NCBI GenBank assembly: GCA_016871135.1
Contig: VFZQ01000139.1
Coordinates: 1 to 9,644, forward strand
DNA from: Acidobacteriota bacterium
GTDB taxonomy: Bacteria; Acidobacteriota; Terriglobia; Bryobacterales; Bryobacteraceae
Direction of reading: 5' to 3'
DNA length: 9,644 bases
In this document: one piece after another, positions 1 through 6,687 of the stretch
Layout: the number at the start of each line of letters is the position of its first letter
How positions within the stretch are numbered: the first letter of the stretch is position 1
Translations under genes and position numbers: made by a program
Notes under the pieces: model-generated
Told to the model about the DNA's origin: nothing
Database searches by the model: none
Seen by the model: only the letters and a program-made list of their open reading frames with translations

Positions 1-82
1 CCCCCAACCTCACCTTCTCGCCAACTCGGACCAAGCGGTAACTCCTTTACCTTCAACTCCGCTCCCGCTCACTCCGCGCTAA

Positions 83-835
83 TTTGGACAGCCGTGGCGA
101 GCAATTGCGTCTGGCGCGACCGACGGCGCCAAATTGGCGGCGTTGGGGGATAGCGGGCTCAAATGCACTCGGGAAGCGCTGACGGATGCCCTGAACGTGC
201 CGGTTTCGACGCTGCATCGCCAGATCCTCAAGCTCATGCTGGATCGACTGGAAATGATGCGAACGCAGATCGAGGAAATCGACAAGCTATTGTCGACCGA
301 GTTGAAATCGAACGAGCCGGCGATCCAGAGGCTAGCCGAGGTTCGAGGGCTGGGTCCACAATCGGCGATGCAGATCGTCGCCGAAGTCGGGGCGGATCTG
401 AAAACTTTCCGATCAGCGGCGGAGTTCGCATCCTGGATCGGCACTTGTCCTGGATCGGGTATCAGCGCGGAGTTGAACAAGAACGACACCTCGCCCAAGG
501 GCAACATATTCCTCCGGCGGCTTCTCATGCAGGCAGCCATGGCAGCAGTGAAGACCAAAGGCAGCATCTTCGAGGTGAAATTTCGTCAACTCCTGCCCAA
601 AGGTTATAAACAGGCGGCATGGGCCATTGCGCACAAGCTCAGTCGCGTGATCTGGAAAATACTTCATGAAGCGGTCGACTACATCGAACTCGGCCCATCA
701 AGAAATCTGAAAGCCGCCAATGACAGGATCAGACGGATGTGCAAGGAACTGACTAGACTCGGGTTCAAAGTCCAAAACTCAAACGCCGGAACCGGCGACT
801 GGCTAGTGAGCATCCACAGCAGGTTCCGCCCGTGA
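83..835 (+). pseudogene. IS110-family transposase remnant, 5'-truncated
   Basis: The frame is open from just after an in-frame TAA at 80-82 to the TGA at 833-835. A TTG at 134 would give 233 residues, but transposase-like sequence (for example ASGATDGAKLAALGDSGLKC) already runs in the codons before it, so the frame looks decapitated rather than freshly started. Numbered from that TTG, residues about 20-65 form the helical linker. Residues 66-180 match the IS110/IS116/IS902 C-terminal domain: RLAEVRGLGPQSA, ASWIGTCPG, a candidate catalytic Ser111, SPKGNIFLRRLLMQAA and WAIAHKLSRVIWKILHE. IS110 proteins normally exceed 330 residues and begin with a RuvC-like DEDD domain; that half is absent, so the gene should be inactive. 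The C-terminal end (RMCKELTRLGFKV) looks intact. No terminal repeats or target duplication were recognised. The family is secure; the pseudogene status follows from the missing domain. Confidence 0.85.
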
Positions 836-1046
836 CCCAACGTTCGTTTTCAAAGGAGTTCTCAGGGGTCGGCCGCGATGCTGTGGTTTAGACTTCTGGC
901 GTTCGACACCAACGGATGTGTTGCCGCAGCCGTTCGCGCGGCACCGTCCTTTGCACTACATGGCGGAATTCCTACAACCGTTTGCGCGCCCTACGGCACT
1001 CGCATTTCGCCGTCGGCAGTCCTGAGCCGTTTTTCGATACGGCTGT

Positions 1047-1085
1047 TTCGCTAATTTTTCGCTTGACCTTCGCTCTATTTTCGCC
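1047..1085 (+). promoter_or_regulatory. Four TTCGCY direct repeats, 11-bp period; putative LexA operator
   Basis: TTCGCT occurs at 1047-1052, 1058-1063 and 1069-1074, and TTCGCC at 1080-1085. Each unit begins exactly 11 bp after the last, about one helical turn, so all would face the same side of the DNA. Viewed as half-sites this is YTTC-N7-YTTC repeated, the same geometry as the alphaproteobacterial SOS box GTTC-N7-GTTC. The array covers the -35 element and the spacer of the lexA promoter, which is where an autorepressor would bind. That LexA binds it is inference. Confidence 0.65.
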
Positions 1086-1091
1086 TAGACT
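1063..1091 (+). promoter_or_regulatory. Sigma70-like lexA promoter
   Basis: The -35 element TTGACC (1063-1068) is followed by exactly 17 bp and the -10 element TAGACT (1086-1091). Transcription would begin around 1097-1100, at or just before the lexA ATG at 1101. No Shine-Dalgarno sequence lies before that ATG, which fits a leaderless or nearly leaderless message. The rest of the intergenic stretch 836-1046 shows only a small hairpin (stem TGCCGC at 922-927 with GCGGCA at 938-943) and nothing else I can name. Confidence 0.6.
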
Positions 1092-1100
1092 GAATCTGTC

Positions 1101-1727
1101 ATGGCTCTCACCAGACGTCAAAAAGAAGTGCTCGAATTCCTCGCGGAGTTCATCGAGAAGAATCAGTACTCACCTTCGTACGAAGAAATCGCCGAGGGTC
1201 TCTCCCTGAGTTCGCTCGCGACAGTGCACAAACATGTGTCGTCGCTCGAATCGAAAGGCTATCTGCGACGCGCGTTTAATCAGAGCCGGTCGCTCGAGTT
1301 CTCGCCGCGCTATCAGGCGGAAGTGGAAAAGCGCAAGGCATCGGAGACGGGGCTGGCCGTGCCGTTGATGGGCAAAATCGCCGCCGGCATGCCGGTGGAA
1401 GCCGTCGCCCAGGGCGAGGTGTTGCAGTTCAAGGACTTTGCGGGTAACGCGGGGACATACGCCCTCGAAGTGCGCGGCGAGTCGATGATCGAAGATCATA
1501 TCTGCGACGGCGACTTCGTGTTGATCGAGAAGACCGAATCGGTGCGCGACGGCGAGATCGTGGTGGCGTTGGTCGACGGCATGGAGACAACGCTGAAGCG
1601 CTTGTATCGCGAACCGCAGGGCGTCATCCGATTGCAGCCGGCGAATTCGTCGATGGAGCCGATTCGTGTCCCGGCGCAGGATGTGGCTGTGCAAGGGCGT
1701 TTGATCGCTGTGCTGCGCAAGTACTAA
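1101..1727 (+). CDS. lexA: LexA SOS repressor / autoprotease
   Basis: LexA represses DNA-damage genes and cleaves itself when RecA filaments form. The 208-residue length is usual for the family. The N-terminal winged helix-turn-helix covers about residues 1-66 (MALTRRQKEVLEFLAEFIE; SYEEIAEGLSL; recognition helix SLATVHKHVSSLE). The self-cleavage bond is Ala95-Gly96 in GKIAAGMPVEA. The S24-type protease domain has nucleophile Ser128 in RGESMIEDHICDGD and general base Lys166 in METTLKRLYR. Full-length alignment and these residues indicate an active protein. The ATG at 1101 is the natural family start and has no ribosome-binding site, consistent with the promoter position. The stop codon overlaps the end of the convergent DUF2490 gene. 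Autoregulation through the upstream repeats is likely but inferred. Confidence 0.97.
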   Translation: MALTRRQKEVLEFLAEFIEKNQYSPSYEEIAEGLSLSSLATVHKHVSSLESKGYLRRAFNQSRSLEFSPRYQAEVEKRKASETGLAVPLMGKIAAGMPVEAVAQGEVLQFKDFAGNAGTYALEVRGESMIEDHICDGDFVLIEKTESVRDGEIVVALVDGMETTLKRLYREPQGVIRLQPANSSMEPIRVPAQDVAVQGRLIAVLRKY

Positions 1728-2428
1728 TGGCCGAAAGGTAGGTTCGAGAAGATCCCGATTTGTATCGTGTGATTGTTCTCGAAGACGCGCCCGTTGCGCT
1801 GTTGGAGTGTCTGCTCCATGAACCCGGTCTCGATGCGCGCGTGTTTGTGAAACTGATAAACCGCCGCGGCGTAGGCGCGGTTTTGGTCGAACACGTTGGC
1901 CGCGACGTTCTTGCCCCAGTTGAACATGAACTCGTCATAGAGGGCGATCGACCATTTGCCCTTCACCGGGATCGTCACGCGGTACATGTAGCGGAAACGG
2001 TTCTCGTGGCGCCATCGGACGACGCGGCCACCGGACATTTCACCGAGTTCGCGCTGTTCCAGCCGGTAGCGGTGGCTTGAGTTGACACGGCCGATCTTCT
2101 GCGTAATCTGCACCTGCTCGAAAAAACGATGCTCGGGGAAGGCCGCCGCGACTGGGTAGTCGCCGTAGCGGTGAGTCTGAATGAAGCCGTAGCCGGCGGT
2201 TAGCATGATATTGGGATGCACGCTGTAGTTCACCGCCGGACGAACCAGCCATTGCTGCCAGTTGCGGCCGAGTTCGTGCCGGCGCCATTGTCCTTCCAGA
2301 TGTACGCCCCATTTTGTTTTCGCAATGGGGTGGTCTCCGAAGTACATGAACCACGCGTTAGGATTGTGGGCCTGGATACGGTTCTGGGCCATTAACGAGG
2401 CAGGAAGCAGGAAGATGAGATATTTCAC
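1724..2428 (-). CDS. DUF2490 family protein, probable outer-membrane beta-barrel
   Basis: The protein resembles DUF2490 proteins, predicted small outer-membrane barrels of unknown function. I place the start at GTG 2428-2426, which begins a signal peptide (VKYLIFLLPASLMAQ) and gives 234 residues. The frame stays open upstream to 2542, but that part is antisense to the TPR coding sequence and is not signal-like. The mature region alternates aromatic and polar residues typical of barrel strands. Family-like motifs are HRYRLEQREL (about 119-128), RFRYMYRVTIP (144-154), LYDEFMFNWG (163-172) and DQNRAYAAAVY (181-191). The C-terminus, IGIFSNLPFGH, has the near-terminal Phe common in outer-membrane proteins. 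There is no clear Shine-Dalgarno sequence. Both neighbours overlap it: lexA at the 3' end (4 bp) and the TPR gene at the 5' end (14 bp). The start is less certain than the family; ATG at 2392 would lose the signal peptide. Confidence 0.8.
   Translation of the reverse strand: MKYLIFLLPASLMAQNRIQAHNPNAWFMYFGDHPIAKTKWGVHLEGQWRRHELGRNWQQWLVRPAVNYSVHPNIMLTAGYGFIQTHRYGDYPVAAAFPEHRFFEQVQITQKIGRVNSSHRYRLEQRELGEMSGGRVVRWRHENRFRYMYRVTIPVKGKWSIALYDEFMFNWGKNVAANVFDQNRAYAAAVYQFHKHARIETGFMEQTLQQRNGRVFENNHTIQIGIFSNLPFGH
2402..2407 (+). promoter_or_regulatory. Ribosome-binding site of the TPR gene
   Basis: AGGAAG sits 7 nt before the ATG at 2415. It settles the start there rather than at 2262, where the same frame is open but lies antisense to the DUF2490 gene and lacks a signal peptide. 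Confidence 0.65.
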
Positions 2429-4022
2429 GATTTTGCTGATGGTTGGTTTGGCGGCGTACGGCCAGCACGCGCACTCGGCGGACAAGAAGGGCGCGGCGGC
2501 TAGCTCGCCCGTAACCGGACTCGGTAGTTTCCATTTTGCCATTCAGACCAAGTCGCCGTCGGCGCAGAAGTTTTTCGATGGCGGATTGGCGCTGATCTAC
2601 GGGTTCAATCACGACGAAGCGCAGCGCATGTTTCAGCGCGCCGCCGATGCCGATCCGGCGTCGCCGATGCCGTGGTGGGGCATCGCGCTTTCCTGGGGCA
2701 GCCATATCAACAATGATCCCGAAGCGGTCCGCGAAAAACACGCCTGGAACGCCATCGCCAAGGCTCGATCGCTGTCGGCGAACGCGCCGGCGCACGAACG
2801 CCGGTACGTCGATGCGCTGTCGGCGCGCTACTCAGAAGACGCAAAGGCTGATCGCAAGCAATTGGCCCGCAACTACGCGGCCGCGATGAAGGCGCTGGCC
2901 CGCGATTATCCCGACGATCCGGACGCCGCGACACTCTACGCCGAGTCCGTGATGAATCTGAATCCGTGGAAGTATTGGAAGGCCGACGGGACGCCCGAAG
3001 ACGGCACGCTGGAGTTCGTCGGCGTGTTGGAGCGGGTGTTGCAGCGCTGGCCGCAACATCCCGGCGCGAATCACTATTACATCCACGCGGTCGAAGCGTC
3101 GGCGAATCCGGAGCGCGCGCTGGCGGCGGCGAACCGGCTAGGCGCGCTTGTTCCCGCGGCGGGGCATCTGGTCCACATGCCGAGCCATATCTACGCACGG
3201 ACTGGTGATTGGGAACAAGCGGCGCAATCGAACGCGCAAGCGGTTGCCGCCGATCGCGCGTACTTGAAGGGCAAGCCGCAAGACGGCATTTACCCGCTGA
3301 TGTACTATCCGCACAACATCCACTTCCTCCTCTACGCCCACGGCGCGCAAGGCAAGTGCGCGGAGGCCGCCGCCGCGGGCAAGGACTTGGTTGCGCAGGT
3401 GACGCCGGGGCTGGATGCGATGCCGATGTTGCAGGGATTCATCGCCTATGTGTATCAGCTATCGGTGTGGTGTCCCTCGATTCCGCTGGCCGCCCCGCCG
3501 GCGCCGAAACACGCGCTGGCGACCGTGGCGTATCAGTACGCGAAGGGCACGCGCGCGGCGTGGTCGCGGGATGTGGCGGCGGCGCGAACCGCGCTGACGG
3601 CCATGCGCGAAGCGGCCAAGAGTGTCGCGCCGGAGACGATCTATGCGCCCGAGTACACGCGGGCGTATTTGATCGTCGCCGAGGAGTCGTTGCTCGCGCG
3701 GATCGCCGATGCGTCGGGCGATCTGGCGGCGGCCGAGCGGCATTGGCGGGCGGCCGTAGATGCGCAGGATACGTTGCGCTACGACGAGCCGCCGATCTGG
3801 TTCTACCAGGCGCGGCAGTCGCTCGGCGCGGTGCTGCTGCGGGCCGGGCGCGCGGCCGAAGCCGAGGTGGTGTTGCGGGAGTCGTTACGTGTGCAGCGGC
3901 GAGATCCGCGGACGTTGTACTTGCTGATGAAGGTGCTGTCTGGCCGCGAGGCGGACTTGGTTCGCGCGGAATTTGAGGCGCTGTGGAAGGGCGCGGCCGT
4001 GTTGAAGGTGGAGGAGTTGTAG
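2415..4022 (+). CDS. Secreted tetratricopeptide-repeat protein with conserved His motifs
   Basis: This is a 535-residue protein with an N-terminal signal peptide (MRYFTILLMVGLAAYGQHAH, probable cleavage near the following SAD), so it should be periplasmic or membrane-associated. TPR-like helices begin at about residue 48 (AQKFFDGGLALIYGFNHDEA, then MFQRAADADPASPMPWWGIA) and recur near 260-285 (GDWEQAAQSNAQAVAADRAY), 433-450 and 465-492 (LGAVLLRAGRAAEAEVVLRE). The middle carries a distinctive set of histidine motifs: NHYYIHAVEAS (219-229), HLVHMPSHIY (251-260) and YYPHNIHFL (297-305). I recognise this layout from TPR proteins common in Acidobacteria and other environmental bacteria, but know no established function. 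No heme-binding CxxCH or catalytic domain was seen. The histidines could bind metal; that is speculation. It is divergent from the DUF2490 gene and shares 14 bp with it. Confidence 0.85.
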   Translation: MRYFTILLMVGLAAYGQHAHSADKKGAAASSPVTGLGSFHFAIQTKSPSAQKFFDGGLALIYGFNHDEAQRMFQRAADADPASPMPWWGIALSWGSHINNDPEAVREKHAWNAIAKARSLSANAPAHERRYVDALSARYSEDAKADRKQLARNYAAAMKALARDYPDDPDAATLYAESVMNLNPWKYWKADGTPEDGTLEFVGVLERVLQRWPQHPGANHYYIHAVEASANPERALAAANRLGALVPAAGHLVHMPSHIYARTGDWEQAAQSNAQAVAADRAYLKGKPQDGIYPLMYYPHNIHFLLYAHGAQGKCAEAAAAGKDLVAQVTPGLDAMPMLQGFIAYVYQLSVWCPSIPLAAPPAPKHALATVAYQYAKGTRAAWSRDVAAARTALTAMREAAKSVAPETIYAPEYTRAYLIVAEESLLARIADASGDLAAAERHWRAAVDAQDTLRYDEPPIWFYQARQSLGAVLLRAGRAAEAEVVLRESLRVQRRDPRTLYLLMKVLSGREADLVRAEFEALWKGAAVLKVEEL

Positions 4023-4174
4023 GCTGTCAACGACTGCAACCGATCCTCGATTTGAAACAGACGCCCCCGCAGGATGACCGCCTTTCGCTGTAACTTCGAA
4101 ACGCGACCATGCGTGATTTCCCGCGCAGCCACTATCCATAAGTTCCAGTTCGGGCTGCCGTCGGTGGCTAGGAA

Positions 4175-4186
4175 GCGCCGCGGCGC
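4175..4186. repeat. Perfect GC palindrome upstream of apt
   Basis: GCGCCGCGGCGC is self-complementary over 12 bp. It is loosely flanked by GGCT (4166-4169) and AGCC (4187-4190), so a hairpin could extend further. No T-run follows, so it is not a canonical terminator. It lies in the 199-bp gap 4023-4221, in which I see no gene or RNA. Confidence 0.5.
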
Positions 4187-4202
4187 AGCCGACTCCCAAT
4201 GC

Positions 4203-4208
4203 TAAAAT
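4203..4208 (+). promoter_or_regulatory. Candidate -10 element for the apt operon
   Basis: TAAAAT lies 13 bp before the apt ATG and is the best -10-like hexamer in this gap. No acceptable -35 is present 16-18 bp upstream, where the GC palindrome lies. If used, the leader would be about 7 nt, again with no clear Shine-Dalgarno sequence. The call is weak. Confidence 0.35.
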
Positions 4209-4221
4209 CGAAAGTTCCGAC

Positions 4222-4737
4222 ATGCCCAACCTCAAACAGTTAATCCGGGAGATCCCCGACTGGCCCAAACCGGGCATTCTCTTCTATGACATCACCACGC
4301 TGATGAAAGACCAGGCCGGCCAGGCCGCCGTGATCGACGGCCTCAAGAGTAGCGTCAACGCCGACGAAATCGACGCCGTGATTGGCATCGAAGCCCGCGG
4401 CTTCTTCTTCGCACCCACGGTCGCGCACTCGCTTGGCAAGGGCTTCATCCCCGTGCGAAAACCGAAGAAGCTTCCCGCCGCCACCGAATCGGTCGAGTAT
4501 GCGCTGGAGTATGGCACCGACAAATTGGAAATCCACAAAGACGCCATTCAGCCCGGCCAGCGCATCCTCATCGTCGATGACGTTCTGGCCACTGGCGGCA
4601 CCGCCGCGGCTGTCGCGCAACTCGTTGAGAAACTCGGCGGCAAAGTGGTCGCGCTCGCGTTCGTCATCGAACTCGACTTCCTCAGCGGCCGGGACAAACT
4701 GGGCAAACACCGCATCCACTCGCTCCTGCACTACTAA
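4222..4737 (+). CDS. apt: Adenine phosphoribosyltransferase
   Basis: Apt converts adenine and PRPP to AMP and pyrophosphate in the cytosolic purine salvage pathway. The 171-residue length is normal. The N-terminus has the family pattern LIREIPDWPKPGILFYDITT (residues 7-26), which contributes to adenine binding. IGIEARGFFFA (54-64) is the conserved core loop. The flexible hood, RKPKKLPAATESVEYALEYG, is at 79-98. The PRPP-binding signature ILIVDDVLATGGT is at 115-127, with both acidic residues (Asp119, Asp120) present. Its TAA stop overlaps the ispE ATG by one base (TAATG), so the two are probably translationally coupled. It heads the long operon, whose product Prs supplies its substrate PRPP. 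Confidence 0.96.
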   Translation: MPNLKQLIREIPDWPKPGILFYDITTLMKDQAGQAAVIDGLKSSVNADEIDAVIGIEARGFFFAPTVAHSLGKGFIPVRKPKKLPAATESVEYALEYGTDKLEIHKDAIQPGQRILIVDDVLATGGTAAAVAQLVEKLGGKVVALAFVIELDFLSGRDKLGKHRIHSLLHY

Positions 4738-5732
4738 TGCGCCAAGTCAGCGTCCTCGCCTTCGCCAAGCTCAATCTCGATCTCCGAGTGTTGAACCAAG
4801 GCGCGAACGGCTTCCATGATTTAAGAAGTGTCTTCCAGACGATCTCGCTGCACGACCGCATCGACATCGCCTACTCACCGTCGAAGAAGACGCAAATCGA
4901 GGGGACCTCGGATATCCCGAACAACCTGATCGAGCGCGCCGCGAGAGCGCTGCTCGATCACACGCGCACGACGGCAAAGCTCGAATTTCGCCTCACAAAA
5001 AGCATCCCGATGGGCAGCGGCATGGGTGGCGGGTCGTCCGACGCCGCCGCGGTGCTGCTTGCGCTCCCGGTCCTCGCCGGAATGTCGATTCCGCTCGACG
5101 AATTGATCCGCCTCGCCGCGGGTCTCGGTTCCGACGTCCCGTTCTTCCTGCTCGGCGGCGCCGCGGTAGCGCTGGGGCGGGGAACCGAACTCTATCCGCT
5201 GCCCGAAATTCCCAATAAAAAGCTGCTCATCGTCGCGCCGGGGGTGCATGTTTTGACCCCGGAGGCCTACCGCGCCTTCAACCGCGCCGGGAACGGAAAA
5301 TTGACGGAAGCGCAAGTTATTCAGTATATTGATAGTTTCCAGTCGCGCGCCTGGGGGCTCGGGAAATCCCTGTCCAAAGGCAGCGCTGGAAGCGAGGCAG
5401 TCAACGATTTCGAACGTGTGGTGTTCCCCCAACACCGGCAACTCAAATCCATCCTCACAGCGCTACAAAAATCAGGAGCTGACCCAGCCAGAATGACCGG
5501 CAGCGGCTCGGCTCTCTTCGGAGTATTCACCACACAGCAACAGGTTTTGAAAGCGCGGGCCGCCGTTGAACGGTTGTGTCCGCAAGCCGTGGGATCGCGG
5601 GCAACGTTTGTTAGCCGCGCCCGCTACAAAGCCGCCTGGTGGCGTCAACTGCAACCTCACATGGACTCGACGGACCCCAAGTCATGGCCGCCACAAAGCC
5701 GATACGCGTCGCGCCGCCGAAAAGAGCGATGA
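4737..5732 (+). CDS. ispE: 4-diphosphocytidyl-2-C-methyl-D-erythritol kinase
   Basis: IspE phosphorylates the 2-hydroxyl of CDP-methylerythritol, the fourth step of the MEP route to isoprenoid precursors. It is a GHMP kinase. The substrate-site Lys11 is in AFAKLNLDLRV. The glycine-rich ATP loop PMGSGMGGGSSDAA is at 91-104. The catalytic Asp133 is in GSDVPFFLLGG. The C-terminal GHMP motif MTGSGSALFG is at 253-262. At 331 residues it is about 40 longer than typical; the excess is a polar, basic tail (residues 308-331, ending SRYASRRRKER) just before the stop. The stop TGA overlaps the prs start as ATGA. The start ATG shares a base with the apt stop. Function is secure; the role of the tail is unknown. 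Confidence 0.96.
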   Translation: MRQVSVLAFAKLNLDLRVLNQGANGFHDLRSVFQTISLHDRIDIAYSPSKKTQIEGTSDIPNNLIERAARALLDHTRTTAKLEFRLTKSIPMGSGMGGGSSDAAAVLLALPVLAGMSIPLDELIRLAAGLGSDVPFFLLGGAAVALGRGTELYPLPEIPNKKLLIVAPGVHVLTPEAYRAFNRAGNGKLTEAQVIQYIDSFQSRAWGLGKSLSKGSAGSEAVNDFERVVFPQHRQLKSILTALQKSGADPARMTGSGSALFGVFTTQQQVLKARAAVERLCPQAVGSRATFVSRARYKAAWWRQLQPHMDSTDPKSWPPQSRYASRRRKER

Positions 5733-6673
5733 GATCCGATAAGCTCAAGCTCTTTACCGGTAACGCCAACCCGGCGCTGGCTACCGAGATCGCCGCATGC
5801 CTCGGTATGGATCTCGGCACGGCGCCCGTGCGCACCTTCGCCGACGGTGAGATCTACCTGCAGATCAAGGAGAATGTGCGGGGCGCCGACGTGTTCGTCA
5901 TTCAGCCCACGTGCAGCCCCGTTGACCGCCATATCTTCGAAGTTCTCCTGATGATCGACGCGCTGAAGCGCGCCTCGGCCGAGCGCATCACCGTGGTGCT
6001 GCCCTACTACGGCTACGCGCGGCAGGATCGCAAGGACAAGCCCCGCGTGCCGATCTCGGCCAAGCTGGTCGCCAGCGTCATCGAACGCGCCGGCGCTGAT
6101 CGCGTGCTCTGTCTCGATCTGCACGCCGCGCCGATTCAAGGCTTTTTCGACATCCCCGTCGATCACCTCTACGCCGCGCCCGTATTGGTCGAATACTTCC
6201 GCGCCAATCCGCTGGAAAATCTGATGGTCGTATCGCCGGATGCTGGAGGTGTGGAGCGCGCGCGCGCTTTCGCCAAGCGGCTGAACGCGCCGCTGGCGAT
6301 CATCGATAAACGCCGCGAAGAGGCCAATGTCGCCGAAGTGATGCACGTCGTCGGCGACGTCGAAGGACATCATTGCCTGATGGTGGACGACATGGTCGAC
6401 ACCGCCGGTACTCTGGTCAAAGGCGCCGATGCGCTGCTGGCCAACGGCGCGTCGGGCGTTACCGCTTGCGCGACGCACGCGGTGCTTTCCGGTCCCGCGA
6501 TCGAACGAATTCGAAACTCCCGGCTTACCCGGGTCGTCTTCAGCAACTCCATTCCGCTGAAGGAAGAGGCCGCCGCCTGCGATCGTATCCATACGATATC
6601 GGTGGCGCCGCTTCTGGCCCAAGCCATCAAATCCATTCACGAGGAGACGTCCGTCAGCGGACTCTTCGTCTAG
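5729..6673 (+). CDS. prs: Ribose-phosphate pyrophosphokinase (PRPP synthase)
   Basis: Prs transfers pyrophosphate from ATP to ribose 5-phosphate, making PRPP for nucleotide, His, Trp and NAD synthesis. I choose ATG 5729, which overlaps the ispE stop as ATGA and gives 314 residues, the normal class I length. Upstream in-frame starts (GTG 5639, ATG 5684) would add 30 or 15 atypical residues inside ispE. Visible motifs are FTGNANPALA (9-18), the ATP-binding YYGYARQDRKDKPR (93-106), LDLHAAPIQGFFD with His132 (129-141), VVSPDAGGVERARAFA (167-182), the flexible-loop Lys194 and Arg196 in IIDKRR, and the ribose-phosphate loop VDDMVDTAGT (219-228). All key residues appear present. It links Apt upstream and rplY 14 bp downstream. 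Confidence 0.97.
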   Translation: MRSDKLKLFTGNANPALATEIAACLGMDLGTAPVRTFADGEIYLQIKENVRGADVFVIQPTCSPVDRHIFEVLLMIDALKRASAERITVVLPYYGYARQDRKDKPRVPISAKLVASVIERAGADRVLCLDLHAAPIQGFFDIPVDHLYAAPVLVEYFRANPLENLMVVSPDAGGVERARAFAKRLNAPLAIIDKRREEANVAEVMHVVGDVEGHHCLMVDDMVDTAGTLVKGADALLANGASGVTACATHAVLSGPAIERIRNSRLTRVVFSNSIPLKEEAAACDRIHTISVAPLLAQAIKSIHEETSVSGLFV

Positions 6674-6678
6674 ACTTC

Positions 6679-6682
6679 GAGG
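6679..6682 (+). promoter_or_regulatory. Ribosome-binding site of rplY
   Basis: GAGG is 5 nt before the ATG at 6688 and decides that start. The frame is open well upstream inside prs, but only the 6688 start gives a family-like N-terminus. Confidence 0.6.
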
Positions 6683-6687
6683 TCAGT

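Noticed and set aside
1..82. Possible continuation of the transposase or another gene at the window edge
   Set aside because: The transposase frame is closed by TAA at 80-82, and the other frames give no sequence resembling IS110 or any family I know.
916..1209. 97-codon frame across the lexA promoter
   Set aside because: Its composition is Arg/Ser-rich and unlike a real protein, and it overlaps the promoter repeats and the lexA start.
2262..2414. Upstream extension of the TPR protein
   Set aside because: The extra residues are antisense to the DUF2490 gene and would bury the signal peptide; a good ribosome-binding site supports 2415.
3209..3976. 255-codon frame on the plus strand inside the TPR gene
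   Set aside because: It is a second-frame shadow with Arg/Gly/Ala composition and no ribosome-binding site; the TPR frame has a signal peptide and repeats.
4023..4221. tRNA, riboswitch or small RNA in the gap before apt
   Set aside because: No cloverleaf, T-loop sequence or known riboswitch core was found; only a palindrome and a weak -10.
5657..6640. 327-codon open frame on the minus strand
   Set aside because: It is antisense to prs; no domain is seen and prs is certain.
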